Below are positions 9,047-17,814 of a stretch of 51,813 bases of DNA, piece by piece. The notes beneath the pieces are model-generated. The model was not told where the DNA came from. It searched no databases and was given only the letters and a program-made list of their open reading frames with translations. The stretch comes from Bacteroidota bacterium (lineage in GTDB: Bacteria > Bacteroidota > Bacteroidia > Bacteroidales > WCHB1-69): the NCBI GenBank assembly GCA_017860455.1, contig JAGDMF010000002.1, forward strand, positions 1 to 51,813, read 5' to 3'. The position numbers and the translations under genes are program-made. The first letter of the stretch is position 1; each line of letters starts with the position of its first letter.

Positions 9047-10138
9047 TTACAATATTTGTTTATTATCAGGAATACTTTTCCCGATATTTAACAGCATGCC
9101 AATAGCAGAACCGGAAATAACCAAAGCAACTCCACCCCTACTGATAAAAGGTAAGGTTTGTCCGGTTGAAGGGATAAGGCTCACATTCACAGCAATATGG
9201 ATCAATGCCTGGGCGCAAAACCAAAAACCGATTCCAAAAGCCAGTAAGGTGCCGAATGCACCCTCCGCATTCCTGGCAATACGCATGGCCTGAAATAGTA
9301 AAGCAAGGTAAAGTAATAATACGAAAATACCCAGCAAAACGCCTAATTCTTCCACTAAAACCGAGAAAACATAGTCATTATCTCTTGCAGGAAGAGCAAC
9401 CTTAACAACTCCTTGTCCAACACTTCCCGGTAACCAACCCGAGTTGGTAATGGCAGCTTTGGAGAGGATCACTTGTTTGGCATAATCTTCAGAAACCCCT
9501 TCCACTTCGCCAGTTGACCATAATGTGAATCTATTGATTAATGTTTGTGTCCTTCCACCACCGGCAACAATAAGAATCGTTGCTCCGAGAACTAAAATCC
9601 CTGTAAATAAAGCTAAATATTTTATTTTTACTTTTCCGATAAACATGATCACCATGCAAGTTGTAAAAAGTATTATTGCTGTAGATTGATTTGCTAAAAA
9701 CACACCTCCGCAAAATACGGCGATAATTCCAAATAAAGTAACAATTTGTTGATTTGTAAGGGTTTCCTCTTTATTAATATGACCCGCTAAGTTTTTAGCA
9801 ATATAAAAAACCACTAAAAAACCAATGATATAAAAAGTTTGTAAATTGATCCCAAACAGTGTTAGTGACCTACTATTGTCTGTTCCAAATAAAAGTGTTG
9901 AAATTAAAAGGATAAAAGCAACCAAAAGTCCCAAAGGGGCTAATCTGGAAAGTGTTCTATAGCTAATTTTTGAAAAAATAAACATCATAAAGAAGCTCAC
10001 TCCCAAAAAAATAAGTTGATTTAGCCATAGTCCATCAGTGGTTAAAACCATCAGCATAGAAAAGAGAGCCAGAATGATTGTAATGGCGACAATCACTCTC
10101 CCACTTATAAAATTCACTCGGGTACTTGTGGCGTTCAT
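9047..10138 (-). CDS. ftsW: FtsW, septal peptidoglycan glycosyltransferase (SEDS family)
   Basis: 363 residues, polytopic (about ten membrane segments). SEDS-family proteins polymerise lipid II at the septum together with the FtsI transpeptidase. The FtsW/RodA/SpoVE signature is seen near the C-terminus as PSTGQTLPFISRGG followed by a membrane segment (VALVISGSAIGMLLNI). Other family marks are GxxLANQSTAIILF and the ELGVLLGIFVLLLYLAL block. It follows the MurD-like gene by 11 bp in the dcw operon, its standard place in Bacteroidota. It is slightly shorter than many FtsW but complete. FtsW rather than RodA is chosen from context. Confidence 0.95.
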   Translation of the reverse strand: MNATSTRVNFISGRVIVAITIILALFSMLMVLTTDGLWLNQLIFLGVSFFMMFIFSKISYRTLSRLAPLGLLVAFILLISTLLFGTDNSRSLTLFGINLQTFYIIGFLVVFYIAKNLAGHINKEETLTNQQIVTLFGIIAVFCGGVFLANQSTAIILFTTCMVIMFIGKVKIKYLALFTGILVLGATILIVAGGGRTQTLINRFTLWSTGEVEGVSEDYAKQVILSKAAITNSGWLPGSVGQGVVKVALPARDNDYVFSVLVEELGVLLGIFVLLLYLALLFQAMRIARNAEGAFGTLLAFGIGFWFCAQALIHIAVNVSLIPSTGQTLPFISRGGVALVISGSAIGMLLNIGKSIPDNKQIL

Positions 10139-10149
10139 ATTTCTTCTAT

Positions 10150-10707
10150 TTACAACTGTGAAACAGCATCTTTAAACATATCACCTCTTTCACGGTAAGT
10201 TTTAAACATGCCTCCACTTACAACACCAGGAGAAAACAAAACCACATCTCCAGCTTGTCCTGAGTAAAAACCTGTTCTGGTAGCTTCTTCGAGGTTCATA
10301 GAAAACAACACTTCTTTTTTGAGTCCTTTGAAAAAATCGTAAATGGCTGAATTGTAAACTCCTTGAATGATAATGGTTTTCACTTTGTCATTCACTAAAT
10401 CTATCAACTCTTCTGTAATTTGATCCACAGCATTGATACTCATGATCCATATTGTAGGTTTACTCATACTTTCGAGGGCAAACCACACAGAATTTACATT
10501 AGTAGATCTGGAATCGTTGATAAAATCGATACCATCTATGGATTTAACGTACTCCAGTTTATGGGTAGAATTTTCAAAATCGTTAAGGGATTCTGCCAAG
10601 CTTTCGCTACGAAGATTAATTAACTTGTTGTTCAAAGTAGCGGCCATATCCCCACTTGATCCATATTTGTCTATTACCTGATAGATTGATTTTCTTTGTG
10701 TTGCCAT
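10150..10707 (-). CDS. MurD C-terminal domain only (truncated UDP-MurNAc-Ala:D-Glu ligase)
   Basis: This gene occupies the murD position between mraY and ftsW but is only 185 residues; MurD is normally about 440. The visible part matches the Bacteroidota MurD C-domain: HKLEYV (49-54), INDSRSTNVNSVWFALESM (63-81), KVKTIIIQG, GDVVLFSPG (153-161) and MFKTYRERGDMFKDAV (167-182). The UDP-MurNAc-binding and ATP-binding domains are absent. No room exists for them, because mraY ends 1 bp before the ATG. The usual GGxDKGNDY segment, which carries a D-Glu-contacting Lys in MurD, is replaced by SINAVDQIT. It therefore cannot catalyse the ATP-dependent ligation alone. It may be a decayed remnant, a regulatory leftover, or half of a split enzyme. 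The frame is intact and tightly packed in the operon. Confidence 0.85.
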   Translation of the reverse strand: MATQRKSIYQVIDKYGSSGDMAATLNNKLINLRSESLAESLNDFENSTHKLEYVKSIDGIDFINDSRSTNVNSVWFALESMSKPTIWIMSINAVDQITEELIDLVNDKVKTIIIQGVYNSAIYDFFKGLKKEVLFSMNLEEATRTGFYSGQAGDVVLFSPGVVSGGMFKTYRERGDMFKDAVSQL

Positions 10708-10708
10708 G

Positions 10709-11968
10709 TTATCTAACTTTTAAGGTTGCCAATGTAATAACTACTAATAAAATTCCCACGATTATAAATCTTTGAACAATTTTGGCTTCGTGAAACCCTT
10801 TTTTCTGATAATGGTGATGTAAAGGAGCCATTAAAAACACCCTTTTTCCTTCACCATATTTCTTTTTGGTATATTTAAAATATCCAACTTGAATCATTAC
10901 TGTGAGTGATTGAACCAAAAATACTCCGCATAAAATGGGTATCAACAACTCCTTACGAATGATAATCAATAGAACCGCAATGATGCCTCCTAATGCTAAA
11001 CTTCCGGTATCTCCCATAAAAACTTGTGCCGGATAACTATTAAACCAATAAAATCCGATACATGCTCCTACCAGAGCAGCTGTAAATATTACAATTTCAC
11101 TGATATTCGGAATATACATAATATTCAGGTAATCAGCAAAAATGGTATTACCGGACACATAAGCCAGGATAGCGACTCCAAATGCGATGATCGCAGATGT
11201 TCCTGCCGCCAGACCATCGAGTCCATCTGTGAGATTAGCACCATTTGAGACCCCAAGAATGATGAAAATGATAATTGGAATCATGAATAAAAAAGTCCAT
11301 TTACCTTCTGTATCTCCAAATAATTTGGAGAACCATGCGTAATCAAATTCGTTATTCTTAACAAAGGGAATGGTTGTTTTTGTAGATTGTTCTGCTTTAC
11401 TGGCACTATATGCATTATAATTAACGGACACATTTTCAATAGCGAAAGCATTCTCTTTATTGATAGTCACGTTGTTTTGTGTTCTGGATTTCTCTTTAAT
11501 TACAACATCAGGATGAAAGCATAGCACAATACCCACGATAAGTCCTAAAATGGTTTGTCCGATCAATTTTTTCTTACCTGAAATTCCCTCTTTATTTTTC
11601 TTAAACACTTTCACATAATCATCCCAGAATCCGAGCAATCCCAACCATAAAGTAGTGAAAATCATTAAAATGATATAAATATTATTGATTTTACACAACA
11701 GCAGAACCGGAACTAAAATGGCGGTAATGATAATAATTCCTCCCATCGTTGGGGTTCCTTTTTTCTCTAACTGACCGGTAAGTCCCAGATCTCTGATATT
11801 CTCACCAATCTGTTTTTTTCTTAAATAGTTAATAATCTTTTTACCAAAAATCATAGTTATGATCAATGATAAAACGATAGCGGCAGCCGCTCTGAACGAA
11901 ATATATTGAAATAATCTCGCTCCGGGGAAGTTAAACTTTTCTAACCAATCAAATAAATAATACAACAT
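10709..11968 (-). CDS. mraY: MraY, phospho-MurNAc-pentapeptide transferase
   Basis: 419 residues, integral membrane. It transfers phospho-MurNAc-pentapeptide to undecaprenyl phosphate to make lipid I. Family motifs are all visible: KKGTPTMGG, the Asp pair in [34 protein letters not shown], and the histidine motif [11 protein letters not shown] near the C-terminus. An insertion of about 50 residues after PDVV (rich in Asn and Lys) makes it longer than the E. coli protein (about 360), as is usual in Bacteroidota. It lies 12 bp after murE and 1 bp before the MurD-like gene. Confidence 0.97.
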   Translation of the reverse strand: MLYYLFDWLEKFNFPGARLFQYISFRAAAAIVLSLIITMIFGKKIINYLRKKQIGENIRDLGLTGQLEKKGTPTMGGIIIITAILVPVLLLCKINNIYIILMIFTTLWLGLLGFWDDYVKVFKKNKEGISGKKKLIGQTILGLIVGIVLCFHPDVVIKEKSRTQNNVTINKENAFAIENVSVNYNAYSASKAEQSTKTTIPFVKNNEFDYAWFSKLFGDTEGKWTFLFMIPIIIFIILGVSNGANLTDGLDGLAAGTSAIIAFGVAILAYVSGNTIFADYLNIMYIPNISEIVIFTAALVGACIGFYWFNSYPAQVFMGDTGSLALGGIIAVLLIIIRKELLIPILCGVFLVQSLTVMIQVGYFKYTKKKYGEGKRVFLMAPLHHHYQKKGFHEAKIVQRFIIVGILLVVITLATLKVR

Positions 11969-11980
11969 AAAATTTTGTTT

Positions 11981-13447
11981 TTATAGGTTGAAATTAATTT
12001 TAAGTTCTTCAAAATCATCAAAATGGTGTTTCACCCCTTTGATCTCCTGATACGTTTCATGTCCTTTACCGGCAATCAGTAACACCCCGCCGGGTTGTAC
12101 GATCATGGCACCTGTTTTGATCGCTTCCTTTCGGTTTTCAATCGTTAATACATTTCTCTTAAAGGAAACAGGCACACCCTCTTCCATCTGTTTTAAGATT
12201 TCATAAGGATCTTCACTCCGTGGATTGTCTGAAGTTAAAATCACTTTATTACTGAATTGGCAAGCCATTTCAGCCATAATGGGACGTTTCAAGGCATCCC
12301 GGTCACCACCACATCCTACAACTGTAATCACTTCCACACTATTTTGAGTAATCTCTTTAATGGTTGACAACACATTTTTCAAAGCATCAGGAGTGTGGGC
12401 ATAATCCACAATTCCAATGGTTCCCTGATCGTTTTTTAGCACTTGAAATCTACCGGTAGCTCCTTCCATGTTACTCATTTTCACCAATAGTTCCTCTTCA
12501 TTAACTCCAAGCAAAAGTGCTGTACCATAAATAGCTAGTAAATTATAGGCATTGAATTTTCCACACAATTTAAAATAAACCTCTTTGTTATTAAAAGAGG
12601 CTTGTAAACCTTCAAAACTATTATCAATAATCCTTCCTTTATAATCGGCTGCTGTTAATAAACTGTAGGTATATATATGACTTTTACAATTCTGAACCAT
12701 CACCGTGCCGTTCCGGTCATCAATATTGGTTAATGCAAATGAATCAACGGGCAATTGATCAAACAGGGTTTTTTTAGCCTGAATATAGTTGGCAAATGTG
12801 TGATGAAAATCGAGATGATCATGGGTAATATTGCTAAAAATGGCACCAGTAAAATGGAGTCCGGTAATGCGATGTTGCACAATAGCGTGGGAGCTCACTT
12901 CCATAAAACAGCATTCACATCCGGTGTTCACCATCTCCCTCAGCAATTTATTCAATTGTAGCGCATCAGGGGTAGTATGAGTAGATGGAATTGTTGTGTT
13001 ATTGATTTTGTTAACAATCGTCGAGAGAAGTCCGGTTGGATACCCCAAATCCATAAAAAGTTGGTGGAGAAGCGTAACAGTTGTTGTTTTTCCGTTGGTA
13101 CCTGTGATTCCCACTAACTTCAATTGTTCAGAAGGATGATCATAAAAAGCAGAAGCAATTAATCCTAAAGCTTCAGAACTATCATTCACTACAATCCAGG
13201 TAATATCCGGGTTGATTTTTGATGGTAATTCCTCACAAACAATAACTTGAGCTCCTTTTTCAATAGAAGAATCAATAAACCGGTGGCCGTCAGACTGAGT
13301 TCCTTTCTGAGCAATATACATGGAAACTCCTTGTTCCGGTTTGCTCACTTTTCGGCTGTCAAATTGAATATCTCCAATACAAAAATCGGTACTCCCAATA
13401 ATTTGAGTATGGGGAACTAAAGATAAGATTTGAATAAGTTGATTCAC
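11981..13447 (-). CDS. murE: MurE, UDP-MurNAc-tripeptide synthetase (meso-DAP adding)
   Basis: 488 residues, cytoplasmic Mur ligase. The P-loop is GITGTNGKT (113-121), the carbamylated Lys is expected at YIQAKK (K225), and C-domain motifs are GGDRDALKRP and AGKGHETYQ. The substrate-selecting motif is DNPR (407-410), which in characterised MurE marks meso-diaminopimelate rather than lysine, so the peptidoglycan is probably A1gamma type. Length is normal. It starts 71 bp after the ftsI stop, the largest gap in the operon. All three Mur ligase domains are complete here, in contrast to the MurD-like gene two positions downstream. Confidence 0.97.
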   Translation of the reverse strand: MNQLIQILSLVPHTQIIGSTDFCIGDIQFDSRKVSKPEQGVSMYIAQKGTQSDGHRFIDSSIEKGAQVIVCEELPSKINPDITWIVVNDSSEALGLIASAFYDHPSEQLKLVGITGTNGKTTTVTLLHQLFMDLGYPTGLLSTIVNKINNTTIPSTHTTPDALQLNKLLREMVNTGCECCFMEVSSHAIVQHRITGLHFTGAIFSNITHDHLDFHHTFANYIQAKKTLFDQLPVDSFALTNIDDRNGTVMVQNCKSHIYTYSLLTAADYKGRIIDNSFEGLQASFNNKEVYFKLCGKFNAYNLLAIYGTALLLGVNEEELLVKMSNMEGATGRFQVLKNDQGTIGIVDYAHTPDALKNVLSTIKEITQNSVEVITVVGCGGDRDALKRPIMAEMACQFSNKVILTSDNPRSEDPYEILKQMEEGVPVSFKRNVLTIENRKEAIKTGAMIVQPGGVLLIAGKGHETYQEIKGVKHHFDDFEELKINFNL

Positions 13448-13518
13448 GTTATTAAAATTAAAAAGTTAATGGTTTGGAAGGGGAACACAATTTGAACAAC
13501 AACGGATATGGGGAGCAT

Positions 13519-15642
13519 CTAACTCCCCGATCCCAGAGTGAGATGCACGATATTTTTTCCTTTTAACTGAACTTGTTTCACCACACCTCGTCCCTCAATT
13601 TCAGTCTTATACCCAAATTTTGATAATTCAAAGATGGCATCTGAAACGTTCATACCAACAATTTGAATTAACACGTTATTTTGAGTCATTTTTTGGTCCA
13701 ATTTTTTTGGTTGAAGTACAGGTATAGGATTTGTTTGGGGTTTCTCATACTCTTTTAATGTAGAGAAATTTTCAATATTCATAATTTTTTGAGCAATATT
13801 AGCAAACACTTCAACTGCTTCACCGCTCATTTTTTCAATGTTGTACATATATACAATCATGGTATATTTTGGATTTTCGAATGGGAAAAATCCGCAAAAG
13901 GAAGCACTGTTTCTGCTTTTCAAATAGGAGTTGGTAGAAGGATCCCAGATGTCACGTGTTCCTGTTTTACCGGCAAAATGGGGATCAAATTCAGCATATT
14001 TTTTGGCAGTACCATGAGGTCCGGTCACTACGGCATGTAGATATTTTTTAGCTCTTTCGATGGTATAGGGAGAAGCGATCTGTTCATTGATCACATCAGT
14101 TTCATACACCTGGATAACCCCATCATTCCCGGTGATCGATTTAACAAAAATGGGTCTGATCATCTTACCATTATTAGCTACTGCATTGTAATAGGTAAGG
14201 GTTTGAATCGGAGCCATTTTAAATCCGGCACCAAAACAGGTAGAATAAAACGTATTGATATCTTTCGCACCTCTACGGATTGTGGGAGGTTTGATTGTCC
14301 CAAGTTGTGTTGGTAATGAGTCAATAATTCCAAATTGATCCAATTTATTTGTATATCCTTTAAAATTTTTAGGATACACACTAAAAACCATTGAAGCTGT
14401 ACCTTCATTATAGGATCTTTGGAAAATCTCAATTGGTGCACCTAACCGGTGTAATGAGCCTGCGTCATCACTATCATAACATTTGTCAAACTTTCTATTA
14501 CTAAACTGCCCTTTGATATCGCATCCGCAAAGATGGTAAGATTTGGAAGAATCATCCGGTGTTGCCTCTAAATAGGTTAACAAAGAAGCCAGTTTAAAGG
14601 TGGAACCCGGTTCACATTCATGTCTTAATGCATAATTAAATTGTTCGGTATAGTAATAGTTTCCTTCGGTACCATTTCTTGTTAAATTGGTAATCGCTTT
14701 CACTTCACCGGTTTTGGTTTCCATCACAACCACACAACCCCAATCAGCATAATTAGTTAAAAGTTTATCCATAAGACATTGATAAGCAATATACTGAATA
14801 TCCAAATTAAGTGTTGTTTTGATATTATAACCATCAATAGGTTCTGTACTACCTTCCAATGGAACTTTGATTTTATTCATTTTTATGAACTTCTTACTCC
14901 CCTTTTGTCCTGCTAACTCTTTATCAAATTTTTGTTCTAATCCGGTTTGTTCCTTATTTTGAATATTAATATTTCCTAAAGTTCTTTTAGCTAACTCACC
15001 ATAAGGATAAAATCTTCTATAATAAACCGGAAATGAAACAACCTTTAATTTCTTGCTACAAAATAGAGGGAGCTTATTAAGAGCTGATGTATCATCAGAA
15101 GTTAATCTTGATTTTTGACTATTTCTATCAGATTTTAAAATGGTCACGTTTTTACCTTTCAAAATCGCATCTTTTAGTTTGTCGGTATAGTAACTTTTAG
15201 GGTAATTATATCTGGAACTGAAGCGATTATATAAAGCATCAGAGAGTTCTTCAATAAGATTATAAATAGCACGGTTATCCGTATATTTTATTTCAGTTTG
15301 ATCGTTGTAGTAAAAACCTTCCCTTTTTACATCTTTAAACTTATACATTAATTTTTTACCATCAATTACCAAATCGAAAACAGAATAGTTACTTACTAAA
15401 ATCCTCCCTTTATCATCATAAATTTCACCACGAATTGGTTCAATTTTATTGTCAACTATCGTACAGTTGCATGTAGAATCAGCAATCAGATCATCAGCAG
15501 TGGCATCTTTACAATTGGAAAATTCATTAGAAAATGCAGATAAATGAACAATTCTTAACACACAGGCAAATCCAAATACAAGTGCAAATATGTATATGAT
15601 AAAGAGTCTTTTATGAAAAGTTTTTTTAATATCTTCTCCCAT
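13519..15642 (-). CDS. ftsI: FtsI/PBP3-type division transpeptidase with PASTA domain
   Basis: 707 residues. It has a short cytoplasmic tail, one membrane segment (about 12-34), a pedestal domain beginning EPIRGEIYDDKGR, and a class B penicillin-binding transpeptidase domain. Catalytic motifs are S347-T-F-K350, S410-Y-N412 and K559-T-G-T562. A single PASTA domain closes the protein (from about 655, NVLIQIVGMNVSDAIFEL), as is common in Bacteroidota FtsI. It cross-links septal peptidoglycan with FtsW. It starts 9 bp after ftsL. The region 35-70 contains several Cys (C44, C58, C60), which is somewhat unusual for a periplasmic pedestal and could form disulfides. Confidence 0.95.
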   Translation of the reverse strand: MGEDIKKTFHKRLFIIYIFALVFGFACVLRIVHLSAFSNEFSNCKDATADDLIADSTCNCTIVDNKIEPIRGEIYDDKGRILVSNYSVFDLVIDGKKLMYKFKDVKREGFYYNDQTEIKYTDNRAIYNLIEELSDALYNRFSSRYNYPKSYYTDKLKDAILKGKNVTILKSDRNSQKSRLTSDDTSALNKLPLFCSKKLKVVSFPVYYRRFYPYGELAKRTLGNINIQNKEQTGLEQKFDKELAGQKGSKKFIKMNKIKVPLEGSTEPIDGYNIKTTLNLDIQYIAYQCLMDKLLTNYADWGCVVVMETKTGEVKAITNLTRNGTEGNYYYTEQFNYALRHECEPGSTFKLASLLTYLEATPDDSSKSYHLCGCDIKGQFSNRKFDKCYDSDDAGSLHRLGAPIEIFQRSYNEGTASMVFSVYPKNFKGYTNKLDQFGIIDSLPTQLGTIKPPTIRRGAKDINTFYSTCFGAGFKMAPIQTLTYYNAVANNGKMIRPIFVKSITGNDGVIQVYETDVINEQIASPYTIERAKKYLHAVVTGPHGTAKKYAEFDPHFAGKTGTRDIWDPSTNSYLKSRNSASFCGFFPFENPKYTMIVYMYNIEKMSGEAVEVFANIAQKIMNIENFSTLKEYEKPQTNPIPVLQPKKLDQKMTQNNVLIQIVGMNVSDAIFELSKFGYKTEIEGRGVVKQVQLKGKNIVHLTLGSGS

Positions 15643-15651
15643 TGGTTCGCT

Positions 15652-16026
15652 TTATTTTGAATTGTTTGATTTGACAGTAATTTTATAAGTATTAGCGTTG
15701 TTTTTTACAAAACCCATACTTTTAGCTTGTTCTTGAATGATACTTAATTGGTTATACGGAATAAACTGGTTGCTTTTTTTTAATTCATTGAGAATCATTT
15801 TATATTCGATCTCCTTTTTGTCAATCCATTTTGTTTTTTGTTTGATACTTTTCTGATTGATGATTGCTGTTAAGGCTAATCCAAAAAACAGAACAATAAA
15901 AGGGATATATTCTAAGGTTTTTCTTTGCAATAAAAAGTCCCCGCTTAGGATAAATGTAAGCAGGTTTCTTTTAGGGATTTCGTTCCCTGTTTTGTTTTTG
16001 GTGTTATGTTCAGTACTATATTTCAT
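15652..16026 (-). CDS. ftsL: FtsL-like division protein
   Basis: 124 residues with a cytoplasmic N-terminus of about 40 residues, one membrane segment (about 41-58, IPFIVLFFGLALTAIIN), and a periplasmic part predicted to be helical (residues 60-100). Sequence conservation is low, as is normal for FtsL, so the call rests on size, topology and position between rsmH and ftsI. Its first 11 bp overlap the end of rsmH, which suggests translational coupling. In other bacteria FtsL activates the FtsW/FtsI synthase together with FtsB. Confidence 0.8.
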   Translation of the reverse strand: MKYSTEHNTKNKTGNEIPKRNLLTFILSGDFLLQRKTLEYIPFIVLFFGLALTAIINQKSIKQKTKWIDKKEIEYKMILNELKKSNQFIPYNQLSIIQEQAKSMGFVKNNANTYKITVKSNNSK

Positions 16027-16933
16027 GTTTCACAACTTCAATTTTTTCAGCAATTCTCAATTTGGCACTTCTCGCTCTGGAGTTGATGGCAATCTCTTCA
16101 GCAGAAGGGGTGATTGCTTTTCTGGCAATCAATTTAAAAGGGGTCAAAGGGTTTCCAAAGAAATCTTTTTCCAGTTTACCTTCCACATTTCCGGTTTTAA
16201 GAAAGTTTTTCACCATTCTATCTTCTAAGGAATGGTAGGAGATAACCGCAATTCTTCCGCCCGGTTTCAGTGCATCCACAGTTTGTTCCAAAAAACTTTG
16301 CAAAGCTTCCATCTCTTCATTCACTTCAATACGGATCGCCTGAAAAACCTGCGACAATGTTTTGTTTTCTTTTCCAAAAGGGAGGGCTGGAGCTAAAACT
16401 TCACAAAGTTGACCGGTTGTATCAATAGATTTGATCTCTCTGGCTTTCTCAATTAAGGTAGCCAGCTTATATCCGTTGTTGACTTCCCCGTAGAGATAAA
16501 ACATTTTGGCTAACTTCTGAGCGGCATACGTATTTACGACATCTGCTGCAGAAACACCTCTGGATCTGTTCATTCGCATATCCAACCGATCATCAAAGCG
16601 ATGAGAGAAACCTCTTTCCGGTGTATCAAACTGATAGGAAGAAACTCCAAGATCGGCTAAAATGCCATCAACAGGATATGCTTTATAAAACTGTAAAAAC
16701 TTTTTCAGATATTTAAAATTGTAAGGGATAAACTGAAAACGAGGATCATGAATAATATTATTCTGAGCATCCTCATCCTGATCAAAACCAAACAATTTAC
16801 CTTCTTCATTCAAACGGTTTAACATCTCTTGTGAATGTCCGCCTCCTCCATAAGTAACATCTACATATACTCCATCAGGACGTGTAACTGCGCCAGAAAC
16901 AGTTTCATTAAGAAGTACCGGAACGTGATACAT
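16016..16933 (-). CDS. rsmH: RsmH (MraW), 16S rRNA m4C1402 methyltransferase
   Basis: 305 residues, cytoplasmic. The start MYHVPVLLNETV, the SAM-binding VDVTYGGGGHSQEML, ADLGVSSYQFD with RGFSHRFDDRLDMRMNR, and the C-terminal AVISYHSLEDRMVKNF and NSRARSAKLR are all diagnostic. Complete length. It lies 5 bp downstream of mraZ, its invariant neighbour, and overlaps ftsL by 11 bp. Confidence 0.97.
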   Translation of the reverse strand: MYHVPVLLNETVSGAVTRPDGVYVDVTYGGGGHSQEMLNRLNEEGKLFGFDQDEDAQNNIIHDPRFQFIPYNFKYLKKFLQFYKAYPVDGILADLGVSSYQFDTPERGFSHRFDDRLDMRMNRSRGVSAADVVNTYAAQKLAKMFYLYGEVNNGYKLATLIEKAREIKSIDTTGQLCEVLAPALPFGKENKTLSQVFQAIRIEVNEEMEALQSFLEQTVDALKPGGRIAVISYHSLEDRMVKNFLKTGNVEGKLEKDFFGNPLTPFKLIARKAITPSAEEIAINSRARSAKLRIAEKIEVVKHEI

Positions 16934-16938
16934 ATTGA

Positions 16939-17409
16939 TTATTTTTGAAGGTTCTGTAAAGCTAAACGAGCATGAATATTTTTATTCAACTCTTCTAAAG
17001 ATTCGGGAGACATTTTGAATTTGGAAGAATAATAATTATAGTCCCAAACTTCAATAACGCCGTTGGAAAAAAGTAACACCACTTCATTTTGAAATTGGTA
17101 TTGTTCTAAAAAAGTTTTTGGAATCACAATCCGATCCTGGGAATCACTATCTATCGATTGTGAATCTAACAGAAAGGCATTACGAAACAATTTGAATTCT
17201 GTATCACTGTAATCTAAAGTATCCAAAAACGCATTTTGTTTGTCCGCTTCCGTTTTAGTCCATAAAAATATGTGATTTCCAAATCCATGTGTTACAAAAA
17301 ATGATCTCCTTTCATTTTCGGGAATACTTTTCAGTAAAGCAGCCGGAAGTTTTAGTCTCCCATGCTTTTCTAAACTAACTGAATAATAAGCGTGTCCTAA
17401 ATGGATCAT
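16939..17409 (-). CDS. mraZ: MraZ, transcriptional regulator of the dcw cluster
   Basis: 156 residues from the chosen ATG. Two SpoVT/AbrB-like repeats are visible (HGRLKLPAALLKSIP near the N-terminus and DSQDRIVIPKTFLEQY in the second half, the latter matching the MraZ DxxGRIxIP motif). An in-frame TTG seven codons upstream is rejected because a Bacteroidota -7-like box TATTTTTG (complement of 17428-17435) overlaps it. MraZ forms rings that bind repeats in its own promoter; I saw no clear TGGG-type repeat array upstream. First gene of the dcw operon. Confidence 0.93.
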   Translation of the reverse strand: MIHLGHAYYSVSLEKHGRLKLPAALLKSIPENERRSFFVTHGFGNHIFLWTKTEADKQNAFLDTLDYSDTEFKLFRNAFLLDSQSIDSDSQDRIVIPKTFLEQYQFQNEVVLLFSNGVIEVWDYNYYSSKFKMSPESLEELNKNIHARLALQNLQK

Positions 17410-17814
17410 TTTTTCTTTTTTATGCGACAAAAATACATCTTTTTTTTTATTAATTCCACAGTGTTAATAAAATAATCAAAAAAATGCAATATTATTTTCT
17501 ATCTATCTGAATATCAATGTGGAAAAATAAGGAAATATTTTTTTTATATAAATGTTGTTAACAATAAAATATTGATAATTCACGATTTACATCAAATCAA
17601 ATGAAAAATATAATGATTTCATTTTCATTGAAATACAAAAATCCAATTTTTTAATTGATAAACAAAAATATTTTTGGAAAAAAATGGCAAAAAAAGGAAT
17701 TTGACTCCTTTTTATTGGATTTATTGGGGCAAACAAAAAAACGATGATTTTTAAGATCATCGTTTTTCTAAAAAAAGTAAATATAAAAATTGGTAAGGTA
17801 TACGATTTTATTTA
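17410..17814. other. Intergenic region between fhs and mraZ
   Basis: Very AT-rich gap with no credible ORF. It contains the mraZ promoter box (TATTTTTG on the minus strand, 17428-17435) and the fhs terminator (17737-17767). No MraZ-box array, small RNA signature or repeat is evident in the central 250 bp. Confidence 0.6.
17737..17767 (-). terminator. Intrinsic terminator of fhs (bidirectional)
   Basis: Perfect 12-bp inverted repeat AAAAACGATGAT / ATCATCGTTTTT with a 7-nt loop, 48 bp beyond the fhs stop. On the minus strand it ends in a U-run; being flanked by A and T runs it can act in both directions. Confidence 0.8.

Noticed and set aside
17431-17736. MraZ-box array upstream of mraZ
   Set aside because: No repeated TGGG-type motif with regular spacing is present on the minus strand; a lone GTGGAA is not enough.
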